A program made the position numbers and the translations under genes. The notes beneath the pieces were generated by a model. That model was given only the letters and a program-made list of their open reading frames with translations. It had not been told where the DNA came from and did not search any database. Below are positions 1 to 5,841 of a stretch of 9,653 nucleotides of DNA, in pieces. The DNA comes from Bacteroidota bacterium. GTDB lineage: Bacteria > Bacteroidota > Bacteroidia > Bacteroidales > VadinHA17. The stretch spans positions 1 through 9,653 of the forward strand of contig JAKAXP010000076.1 in the NCBI GenBank assembly GCA_021816545.1, written 5' to 3'. Within the stretch, counting starts at the first letter, position 1. Every line of letters starts with the position of its first letter.

Positions 1-10
1 TGAACAGGTT

Positions 11-565
11 CTAAAGGAGGTTTGAGAGTTTGCTCTGACGGTAAAACTTCATGGGGTTGTATCCCTTTGACCCGTCGAGGTTTTCAAAATCAATCTTCGC
101 TTTCCTGGCCGCTATGCTGCTGACTGTTACGATGCGTGAAAGCGGTGTGGACTGAAGAATCGGCAGCATGCGGGCTGTCAGTGCAAAGTGCCCAAGATGG
201 TTGGTACCGAACTGAAGTTCAAAACCGTCTTTGGTCCTGCTGAAGGGTGGTACCATCACCCCGGCATTGTTTATAAGGACATCAAGCCTGTCATGCCGTG
301 CAGAATAATCATCTGCAAATTTCCGCACAGATTCCAGGTCTGCCAGATCAAGGTGCATGACGGAGACAGGCTGAAACCCGTTTACAGGCCGGATCTTCGC
401 TGCGGCCTTCTGCCCCTTCTCAGTGTTCCTGACTGCAAGAACAACTTCTGCACCTTTTGTAGCAAGTACCGTGGCAGCCTCAAAACCGATCCCGTGAGTT
501 GCCCCGGTTATAACAATCCTCTTTCCTTTCAGTTCTCCGATCCGTTCGGATGTCCATTTGTTCAT
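11..565 (-). CDS. SDR-family NAD(P)-dependent oxidoreductase, cut short by an in-frame stop
   Basis: Classical short-chain dehydrogenase of the retinol-dehydrogenase/WW-oxidoreductase-like type, expected to be cytosolic and to oxidise or reduce an alcohol/carbonyl with NAD(P); the substrate cannot be told. Seen, numbering from the Met at 565: TGATHGIG dinucleotide-binding motif at residues 21-28, NNAG at 99-102, catalytic Ser in VTVSS near 149-150, and the catalytic YRQSK (Tyr175, Lys179). The reading frame then ends at TAG (13..11) after SKLSNLL, giving 184 residues where such enzymes usually have about 280-300. The C-terminal substrate-binding part is therefore absent from this frame. An upstream in-frame ATG at 643 would add 26 residues of unlikely sequence (MAGLNHYPYICG) and would lie upstream of the promoter-like box at 612-619, so the start at 565 is preferred. 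The gene may be a broken copy, or the stop may be a sequence error; only 10 bases beyond it are visible. Confidence 0.8.
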   Translation of the reverse strand: MNKWTSERIGELKGKRIVITGATHGIGFEAATVLATKGAEVVLAVRNTEKGQKAAAKIRPVNGFQPVSVMHLDLADLESVRKFADDYSARHDRLDVLINNAGVMVPPFSRTKDGFELQFGTNHLGHFALTARMLPILQSTPLSRIVTVSSIAARKAKIDFENLDGSKGYNPMKFYRQSKLSNLL

Positions 566-611
566 ATAAGTCGAATAATTAAAAAAACAGCATACTGCTG
601 AAAAAGTTCCG

Positions 612-619
612 CAAATATA
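612..619 (-). promoter_or_regulatory. Bacteroidota -7 promoter box TATATTTG, upstream of the SDR gene
   Basis: Read on the minus strand this is TATATTTG, a perfect match to TAnnTTTG. It lies 47 bases upstream of the SDR start at 565 and downstream of the DUF2490 stop, so it would let the SDR gene be transcribed apart from the VTC operon. No TTG (-33) is visible 17-23 bases further upstream. The identical octamer occurs before the GH130 gene at 7085-7092. Confidence 0.5.
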
Positions 620-634
620 TGGATAATGATTAAG

Positions 635-650
635 TCCTGCCATAGCAGGA
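635..650 (-). terminator. Small hairpin after the DUF2490 gene, possible operon terminator
   Basis: TCCTGC (635-640), loop of 4, GCAGGA (645-650): a perfect 6-bp stem, 29 bases downstream of the DUF2490 stop. It is followed on the minus strand by CTTAATCATT rather than a U-run, so it is at best an atypical terminator. It sits between the end of the three-gene operon and the SDR promoter box, which suits a transcription boundary. Confidence 0.35.
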
Positions 651-678
651 TCAGATACCCGGACAGTACTGGCAGGGC

Positions 679-1362
679 CTAAAGCTTTAATGAGTAGGTT
701 ATTCCCAGCAGGTTTTCATATGGCGGTTTGGTAACCCTGCTGTCATTGTAAATGTACTCCAGTCCGACGGTGTGTTTTTTATGAATTGTATACTCAATTC
801 CGACCATTGACCTCCATCCGTCTGCAACAAATTCATTCGGGTTGAAGAGTTCCGAGTGCATCTCGGCATTGATGTAGGGCTTCAGCGGAACTCCCTTTAC
901 GTCATAGTCAAGTTCAAACCTGAACCTTTGGTACCACAGCGGCTCCTCGTCTTCAGGATCTTCGATGTACGTCTTGAACTGCTGCTGTATCCGGTACCTG
1001 ACTGAGAAAGTAAACCTTGCCACGGAAGGTGCAGTTCCCTTCATCTGAAGGAACCACCTGTGACGCGGATGGTAATTGCCGTCCTTTTCCTTCTTGTCGA
1101 TGAACCTGTAGTAAATCCCGGCATTGAAGTAGTCATTGAATTTGTATCTCAATCCGGGCTCAAAGTAGAATCTGTCAATGTTCCTGGCATTCTCATTTGT
1201 CCTGATACTGGCTTCCAGGTCAAACCTCAGATCCTTCCAGATTTCCTTTGAAGCCCTGGCTTCATACCAGATCCCGTAGTCAGTATCCTGTCCCGCCGCT
1301 GCTGATGATAAAATCAGGGCGAATAGTATTATTGCCGGTCTTTTATTCATCGTCATTGTCAT
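679..1362 (-). CDS. DUF2490 family outer-membrane beta-barrel protein
   Basis: Last gene of the VTC-DUF4956-DUF2490 unit. The 227-residue product starts with a signal peptide (MNKR, hydrophobic residues about 10-20, then SAAAGQ with cleavage likely near residue 24). The rest is an alternation of short amphipathic strands rich in Tyr, Phe, Arg and Asp (for example FYFEPGLRYKFNDYF and RFTFSVRYRIQQQF), ending in an aromatic/hydrophobic strand (LLGITYSLKL). This is the look of a DUF2490 barrel in the outer membrane of Bacteroidota; the family has no settled function. The start region reads ATG-ACA-ATG-ACG-ATG, so 1362, 1356 and 1350 are all possible. The last overlaps the DUF4956 stop as ATGAATAA. 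Any of these starts lies inside the DUF4956 gene, suggesting coupled translation. The family call rests on sequence pattern and neighbours. Confidence 0.85.
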   Translation of the reverse strand: MTMTMNKRPAIILFALILSSAAAGQDTDYGIWYEARASKEIWKDLRFDLEASIRTNENARNIDRFYFEPGLRYKFNDYFNAGIYYRFIDKKEKDGNYHPRHRWFLQMKGTAPSVARFTFSVRYRIQQQFKTYIEDPEDEEPLWYQRFRFELDYDVKGVPLKPYINAEMHSELFNPNEFVADGWRSMVGIEYTIHKKHTVGLEYIYNDSRVTKPPYENLLGITYSLKL

Positions 1363-2044
1363 CAGGTTTCACATATCCGTACTGATCAGCGAGGTTAACT
1401 GCCCGACCCTTGTCCTCGTAGTAGATAATCATTCTGCATGTGTCTTTAAGGAAGTTGATCTCACCTATTTCCACCTTTTTAATTTCCTTCAAGCCCGTCC
1501 GTTCCTTCAGGTCAGCAACCATCTCGTCATATTTTTCCGGCACTATCAGGTTGACTTTTTCATAAACAATAGATTTGGTGGAGATATGCCTCAGGAGCCA
1601 GATCTTTTCAAGTCCGATAGTAATAAGTACAATTATCACATTTGCGAAGACTATCTCTGTCCAGCCTGTACCGGTAGTCAGGGCATTGATCACAGAGATG
1701 CCGATAACAAGGAACAGGTAGGTCATCTCCTTGATAGGCATCGGGTTTGTCCTGTACCTGATTATCCCGAAGATGGCAAACAAACCGAGTGCGAATCCGA
1801 TCTGCAGGCTTACACTTTCAAGCATATAGCAAAGGAGAAAGACCACGCTTGATATAAGCAGATATGTAAACAGGTAGTCCTTCCGCCTTGTTGTGCTGTA
1901 GTAAAGCCATCTGACGAGTATAAGTATTACTGCCATGTTGATGCCGAACCGTATCATCAGTTCCGGCAACCCGGTCATGCCGAACATCCCGTACCCCTCC
2001 ATTGTGGCGCCACCGTCAGGCAGCACCGTTTCCGTTAAATTCAT
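1343..2044 (-). CDS. DUF4956 domain-containing inner-membrane protein
   Basis: The 233-residue protein has a membrane half and a soluble half. Five hydrophobic segments are visible, at about residues 27-48, 57-75, 79-96, 107-124 and 128-150. The most characteristic stretch is 83-111 (GFALGLFAIFGIIRYRT, then PMPIKEMTYLF), which I recognise as the DUF4956 signature. Residues 160-233 form a charged alpha/beta tail ending in an acidic PDDNDDE. DUF4956 genes are commonly found next to VTC-domain genes, as here, and the two are presumed to work together; no activity is assigned to DUF4956. The start at 2044 overlaps the end of the VTC gene by 29 bases. A second start at 2002 (Met15, MEGYGMFG) would lie 13 bases after the VTC stop and is nearly as good, since the first 14 residues carry no recognisable feature. 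Confidence 0.88.
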   Translation of the reverse strand: MNLTETVLPDGGATMEGYGMFGMTGLPELMIRFGINMAVILILVRWLYYSTTRRKDYLFTYLLISSVVFLLCYMLESVSLQIGFALGLFAIFGIIRYRTNPMPIKEMTYLFLVIGISVINALTTGTGWTEIVFANVIIVLITIGLEKIWLLRHISTKSIVYEKVNLIVPEKYDEMVADLKERTGLKEIKKVEIGEINFLKDTCRMIIYYEDKGRAVNLADQYGYVKPDDNDDE

Positions 2045-2801
2045 CCCTGATCTTTTTAATGAGTAAAAACTTTGGTTTTAAACTATTCTGTTTGGGTGCA
2101 CCGTTCACCATGGCCATTCCCATTGCATACTTACTGAATCCTGATTTTCTTATCCCCAGTTCCTTCAGCTGACTGAAAAAGAGGGACTGCGAGGTCGACT
2201 TGTCACTCTTGATCTCGGCAATTGCCAGGAATGGCATGCTTACAGTCTCACCCTTGAGATTGTTCCATTTCAGATCATAATCAATTGTTATCCTTTCCGA
2301 TTGTCTGAAGTTCACGAGTGTTATACGGGTAAACCCGGTATTAATAACTGCCTTCAGGTTATCGGCATCTGATGAGATCAGATCATTCAGGAAGAGACGT
2401 GACTGATCAATATGATTCATGTCTCCCGGTTCTTTTTCCAGCCGTGACTTGCAGGTACGCCCCTTGTTTGATTTCTGCTTCACCTCCAGGAATGTCAGTC
2501 CGTTTGACTCATAAGTCCTGATTCTTACCTTGGCCCTGTTAAGTTTTCCGGTAACATGCTGGAAATAGAAACGTAGGTCGGGTGTGTCAAAATAGACTGT
2601 CTTATACCGGAACCTGCGCATTTTCTCAATCTCCAGAGCCCTGTATTCCGACTGAATATTCATCAGTAACCGTGGCAGCTTACTGACCGAGAAGAGGTAT
2701 TTGGTATCAATACGGTTCATGTACCTGACGCTTCCCATCTCATCAAGCCCAACTGGTTCAAATCCCTTCAAAATCTGCACTATGTCTGTACACGGATCCA
2801 T
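2016..2801 (-). CDS. Polyphosphate polymerase (VTC) domain-containing protein
   Basis: The 261-residue protein belongs to the VTC family of the CYTH-like triphosphate tunnel fold, the catalytic domain of yeast Vtc4, which makes polyphosphate from ATP. The basic and acidic residues expected to line the tunnel are present: RIDTKY (Arg30, Lys34), YFDT (70-73), RAKVRIRTY (Arg89, Lys91, Arg93, Arg95), EVKQKSNKGRTCKSR (Glu106, Lys108, Lys113, Arg115, Lys118, Arg120), IDYDLKW (173-179), AEIK (Glu196, Lys198) and GFSKY (Lys224). By pattern the domain is complete and probably active, with no SPX or membrane part of its own; it is presumably cytosolic or held at the membrane by DUF4956. It is first in a three-gene unit. 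Bacterial VTC proteins may transfer or polymerise phosphate on something other than polyphosphate, so the family is sure but the product is not. Confidence 0.92.
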   Translation of the reverse strand: MDPCTDIVQILKGFEPVGLDEMGSVRYMNRIDTKYLFSVSKLPRLLMNIQSEYRALEIEKMRRFRYKTVYFDTPDLRFYFQHVTGKLNRAKVRIRTYESNGLTFLEVKQKSNKGRTCKSRLEKEPGDMNHIDQSRLFLNDLISSDADNLKAVINTGFTRITLVNFRQSERITIDYDLKWNNLKGETVSMPFLAIAEIKSDKSTSQSLFFSQLKELGIRKSGFSKYAMGMAMVNGAPKQNSLKPKFLLIKKIRDEFNGNGAA

Positions 2802-2831
2802 CTGATATCCCTGGTAGTTAATAATTCTGCA

Positions 2832-2839
2832 CAGATATA
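2832..2839 (-). promoter_or_regulatory. Weak -7-like box TATATCTG upstream of the VTC operon
   Basis: On the minus strand TATATCTG matches TAnnTTTG with one mismatch, 31 bases upstream of the VTC start at 2801. No -33 TTG was found at a suitable distance. It is the best candidate I see for the operon promoter in the 149-base gap after the sulfatase gene, but one mismatch in AT-rich DNA is easily met by chance. Confidence 0.25.
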
Positions 2840-2905
2840 ACTGAATGGTAACCGTGCAGTCTGAATTGAAAATAACGACTTTTCGCCCCCCTATATTTCA
2901 CTTTC

Positions 2906-2949
2906 GGAGGCAAATTAAAGGTATTTTACCGAGAAAGGGAAATGCCTCC
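2906..2949 (-). terminator. Nested inverted repeat directly after the sulfatase gene, possible 3' end structure
   Basis: GGAGGCA (2906-2912) pairs with TGCCTCC (2943-2949) in a perfect 7-bp stem. Its 30-base loop contains a second hairpin, GGTA (2920-2923), TTT, TACC (2927-2930). On the minus strand the outer stem begins one base after the sulfatase stop codon (2951-2953). It has no U-run on its 3' side, so it could be a transcript-end or mRNA-stability structure rather than a classical intrinsic terminator. Confidence 0.3.
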
Positions 2950-2950
2950 A

Positions 2951-4480
2951 TTACTCGCCAATTGCCGGAAATCTCCATCTGGGATTATCAGAGGGCTGAT
3001 GTTCCTTCTGAACAATCTCCTGCACCCTTGACATTATCTCAGGATGATCGGCTGAAATGTCGGTTGTTTCCCGCGGGTCATTTTCAAGATCATAGAGTTC
3101 AAAAACCAAATTGCCTTTATGCATCCCTTTACGGAGTGCCTTGTACTTTCCGATGATTACAGCCTGTTGTCCACCGTATTCAGGGAATTCCCAGTACAGG
3201 TAGTCATGCTGCTCCTGTTTTTTCCCCATCAGGGCAGGGACAAAGCTTATCCCGTCAGTTCCTGCAGGTATCTCAGCACCTGCCAGGTTACATATGGTAG
3301 GCATTAAATCCTGGAATGCCGAAGCATGACCTGTTACTGTTCCTGGCATTATTGTGCCGGGCCATGAGACAATCAGTGGCACTCTTATGCCACCCTCATT
3401 CAGTGACCCTTTTCCGTATCCTTCCTCACCCCTGAACGGACCTGCGCTGCCGAACCAAACAGGGTCTGTTCCTGCACTCCATGCCGGGCCGTTGTCACTT
3501 GTAAAGAAAATAACCGTATTTTCATAGAGGTCCTTTTCCTTCAGGTGGTTTATGAGTTGTGTCAACTGGTCATCAAGGTATGAGATCATCGCAGCGTAGG
3601 TTGCATGAGGGTACATCACAGGAAAATATCCTTCGTTTCCATTGTAGGGTGGTTCATCACCGAACTTTTCATGGTATCGTTCAATCCATTCAGCCGGGGC
3701 CTGAAGAGCCAGGTGCGGAATAGGTGTAGCCCAGAAGAGAAAAAAAGGCTTCTCCCCGCAGGAGTCGATAAAACCTGTTATCTCACTGAACATCAGTTCC
3801 GGGGCATAATCGGTCAGATTGAATTTCTCATATGAGGCAGGATCTGCAGGGTCAACACCCGGGTCCAATCCTGTATGTGGCGCCAGGGTGTCATTCCTGA
3901 GCCATTCCCTCTTCCCGTTGCGCCAGAGATGGGTAGGGAAATATGTATGAGCCATCCTCTGGCAGTTGTATCCGTAGAAAAAGTCAAATCCCTGGTTTTC
4001 AGGACTGCCGCCCGTGCTTGGAGCTCCGAGTCCCCACTTGCCCACGGCACCGGTAATGTAACCGTTCTTTCTGAGTACGGATGCAATGGTTACAGTACTG
4101 TCGGCGAGCGGCCTCTGCCCTTCGAGTGAAGGGTCAGCAATCATTGCCCTGTAGTTCCAGACGTCACCCCTCTCGGGCCATTCATCATTGCCCCTCACCT
4201 GTGAGTGCCCCGTATGCATTCCTGTCATCAGGACACAGCGTGAAGGGGCGCAAACTGCAGATCCTGCATAATGACGGGTGAAACGCATTCCTTCTGCTGC
4301 CAGCCTGTCTATGCCGGGTGTCTCAATTTTCGACTGACCGTAGGGGCCGGTATCACCATAGCCGAGGTCATCGGCGACAATCAGTATGATATTGGGTTTG
4401 ACAGGCTTATTCGTCTGGCATCCGGATGCCAGAATGAAAACCCCTGCACAGAGCAGGGTATTGAAGATGGTATGTACCAT
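2951..4480 (-). CDS. Family S1 formylglycine-dependent sulfatase, lipoprotein
   Basis: The 509-residue sulfatase removes sulfate esters, presumably from sulfated glycans or their fragments. Seen, numbering from the Met at 4480: signal segment MVHTIFNTLLCAGVFILASGC with lipobox Cys21; metal-binding Asp37-Asp38 (VADDLGYGD); the sulfatase signature CAPSR at 77-81, whose Cys77 would be converted to formylglycine; GKWGLG (Lys148); TPIPH (His256); SDNG (Asp329, Asn330); and Lys357 in GKGSLNEGG. All expected catalytic positions are kept, and the length is normal. GKWGLG in place of the commoner GKWHLG suggests one particular S1 subfamily; I cannot name the substrate. The start at 4480 is preferred over an ATG at 4522. 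It places the lipoprotein signal at the N-terminus, has GAGGA just upstream, and begins 4 bases after the stop of the preceding gene instead of overlapping it. It is co-transcribed with that gene. No sulfatase-maturing enzyme is in the window. Confidence 0.93.
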   Translation of the reverse strand: MVHTIFNTLLCAGVFILASGCQTNKPVKPNIILIVADDLGYGDTGPYGQSKIETPGIDRLAAEGMRFTRHYAGSAVCAPSRCVLMTGMHTGHSQVRGNDEWPERGDVWNYRAMIADPSLEGQRPLADSTVTIASVLRKNGYITGAVGKWGLGAPSTGGSPENQGFDFFYGYNCQRMAHTYFPTHLWRNGKREWLRNDTLAPHTGLDPGVDPADPASYEKFNLTDYAPELMFSEITGFIDSCGEKPFFLFWATPIPHLALQAPAEWIERYHEKFGDEPPYNGNEGYFPVMYPHATYAAMISYLDDQLTQLINHLKEKDLYENTVIFFTSDNGPAWSAGTDPVWFGSAGPFRGEEGYGKGSLNEGGIRVPLIVSWPGTIMPGTVTGHASAFQDLMPTICNLAGAEIPAGTDGISFVPALMGKKQEQHDYLYWEFPEYGGQQAVIIGKYKALRKGMHKGNLVFELYDLENDPRETTDISADHPEIMSRVQEIVQKEHQPSDNPRWRFPAIGE

Positions 4481-4484
4481 GTCC

Positions 4485-4796
4485 TCAGAATCCCCTGAAC
4501 CAGGCCTGGAATTTATCGCCAAGCCAGGGAACGGGTTTCATTTCACCCTGTATAGACCATATCAGGCTCATGAGCCATCCGACGAAAAGCAGGATGCCTC
4601 CGACTGCCCAGATGACCGGGCCCACAACCGGAAGGACACGGAGAATTGTCAGACCGAGCCATACTATGATTAAACCCAGGTTTTGCCTGATATAGTAGCT
4701 TGCCAGCTCTTCCTTTTTACTTGAATTCACGACAAGCGCGATTATCCATCCGATCACGAAAATGTGGGAAACGATGGCTTTTGCCTTTGCGTCCAT
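4485..4796 (-). CDS. Small DUF4870/Tic20-like membrane protein
   Basis: The 103-residue protein is made almost entirely of hydrophobic segments: about residues 8-24 (IVSHIFVIGWIIALVV), 42-57 (GLIIVWLGLTILRVLP) and 58-82 (VVGPVIWAVGGILLFVGWLMSLIW), with the second and third nearly continuous. The YYIRQNLGL stretch at 34-42, between the first two segments, is the pattern I associate with DUF4870, which is related to the Tic20 membrane family. Bacterial members have no firm function. It is the first gene of a pair with the sulfatase, whose preferred start lies 4 bases after this stop, and is preceded by a perfect TATTTTTG box 23 bases before its ATG. A link between the two products is not obvious; shared transcription may be incidental. 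Confidence 0.75.
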   Translation of the reverse strand: MDAKAKAIVSHIFVIGWIIALVVNSSKKEELASYYIRQNLGLIIVWLGLTILRVLPVVGPVIWAVGGILLFVGWLMSLIWSIQGEMKPVPWLGDKFQAWFRGF

Positions 4797-4818
4797 AATC
4801 CGTCAGTTTAGGTTCATT

Positions 4819-4826
4819 CAAAAATA
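4819..4826 (-). promoter_or_regulatory. Bacteroidota -7 promoter box TATTTTTG for the DUF4870-sulfatase pair
   Basis: On the minus strand TATTTTTG matches TAnnTTTG perfectly. Its last base is 23 bases upstream of the first base of the ATG at 4796, the same distance within one base as the boxes before the EamA and GH130 genes. No -33 TTG was seen 17-23 bases further upstream. Confidence 0.6.
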
Positions 4827-4909
4827 GACATTTTTGCCTCACTGGCAGGAACCTGTGAAAAAATATCGGTTAAACTTCCTTAATTGAGAACAGGGTCCGG
4901 CCGAATATC

Positions 4910-4917
4910 TATTTTTG
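4910..4917 (+). promoter_or_regulatory. Bacteroidota promoter for the EamA transporter: TATTTTTG with upstream TTG
   Basis: TATTTTTG is a perfect TAnnTTTG box, 22 bases before the ATG at 4939. A TTG at 4884-4886, separated from it by 23 bases, may be the -33 element at the long end of the usual spacing. If transcription starts about 5-7 bases after the box, the TTG codon at 4915 cannot be the start of translation. Confidence 0.6.
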
Positions 4918-4938
4918 TGCGCTGATATTCCTTTCCTG

Positions 4939-5841
4939 ATGAATTACATAACTGCACACACAGGAGAATTTGCCGCCCTAGCCGTGGCTCTCTTCTGGAC
5001 TGTCACCGCGCTGGCGTTCGAGTCAGCCAGCCGCAAAGTAGGATCCCTGACTGTCAATATCCTCAGGCTGAGCCTTGCTTTCTTCTTTATCGGCTTTTAT
5101 ACCCTGATTGCACGCGGACATTTTCTGCCAGTTGATGCCAGCAACCACAACTGGATCTGGCTTGGACTTTCAGGGATAGTAGGACTGGTCCTGGGAGATT
5201 ACTTCCTGTTCCGCTCCTATCCGCTGATCGGGTCACGTTTTTCGATGCTTATAATGACGCTTGCCCCGCCGCTGGCTGCAATATTCGGATATTTCATCCT
5301 TGGGGAATCGCTCAATATCATGCAGATGACGGGTATGTTGGTGGTTATTTTCGGGATCAGCCTGGCTATCTTCAACAGGCCGGTAAAGGGTGAGAGACTA
5401 TCTATAAAAATAGCGCCGGCCGGAGTGCTCTTCGCATTTATCGGGGCCATCGGGCAGGGTCTCGGAATCGTACTGAGCAAATATGGAATGGAGGGTTATG
5501 ATCCGTTTGCATCCACACAAATAAGGATAATCGCCGGGGCCGCCGGATTTGCGGTCATTATCACCCTGTTGCGAAGGTGGGGCAATGTAGGTGCCGCACT
5601 GAAAAATCCTTCTGCCATGAAACCTCTGGTTCTGGGAGCATTCTTCGGACCGTTCCTCGGGATATCATTTTCACTGCTCTCAGTAAAGCACACTCAAGCC
5701 GGGATTGCATCCACAATCATGGCAATAGTGCCGGTCCTTATACTTGCACCCTCAGCCTGGCTCTACAAGGAAAAGATTACGGCCGTTGAGATTGCAGGGG
5801 CTATCATAAGCGTAGCAGGGGTCGCGTTCTTCTTTATCTGA
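4939..5841 (+). CDS. EamA/DMT-superfamily inner-membrane transporter
   Basis: The 300-residue polytopic protein has the two tandem EamA halves of the drug/metabolite transporter superfamily, at roughly residues 10-142 and 156-300, with about ten hydrophobic helices. Each half ends with the usual motif: GESLN in the first (helix 4 to 5) and YKEKIT in the second, each followed by a closing helix (VVIFGISLAIF and GAIISVAGVAFFF). DMT proteins move small metabolites, often amino acids or nucleotide-type compounds, across the inner membrane; nothing here identifies the substrate. A TTG at 4915 would add eight residues but overlaps the promoter box, so ATG 4939 is chosen. It is transcribed alone, divergent from the DUF4870-sulfatase pair. 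Its TGA stop is fused to the opposing stop of the GH18 gene with no spacer. Confidence 0.92.
   Translation: MNYITAHTGEFAALAVALFWTVTALAFESASRKVGSLTVNILRLSLAFFFIGFYTLIARGHFLPVDASNHNWIWLGLSGIVGLVLGDYFLFRSYPLIGSRFSMLIMTLAPPLAAIFGYFILGESLNIMQMTGMLVVIFGISLAIFNRPVKGERLSIKIAPAGVLFAFIGAIGQGLGIVLSKYGMEGYDPFASTQIRIIAGAAGFAVIITLLRRWGNVGAALKNPSAMKPLVLGAFFGPFLGISFSLLSVKHTQAGIASTIMAIVPVLILAPSAWLYKEKITAVEIAGAIISVAGVAFFFI

Noticed and set aside
188..601. Plus-strand frame of 137 codons opposite the SDR gene
   Set aside because: It is a shadow of the SDR coding strand with no family resemblance; the same holds for the opposite-strand frames inside the sulfatase, EamA, GH18 and GH130 genes.
566..643. N-terminal extension of the SDR to an ATG at 643
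   Set aside because: The extra 26 residues do not resemble SDR N-termini, and a perfect promoter box on the same strand lies within them.
4915..4938. TTG start for the EamA transporter
   Set aside because: The TTG is part of the TATTTTTG box, and ATG 4939 places the first helix normally.
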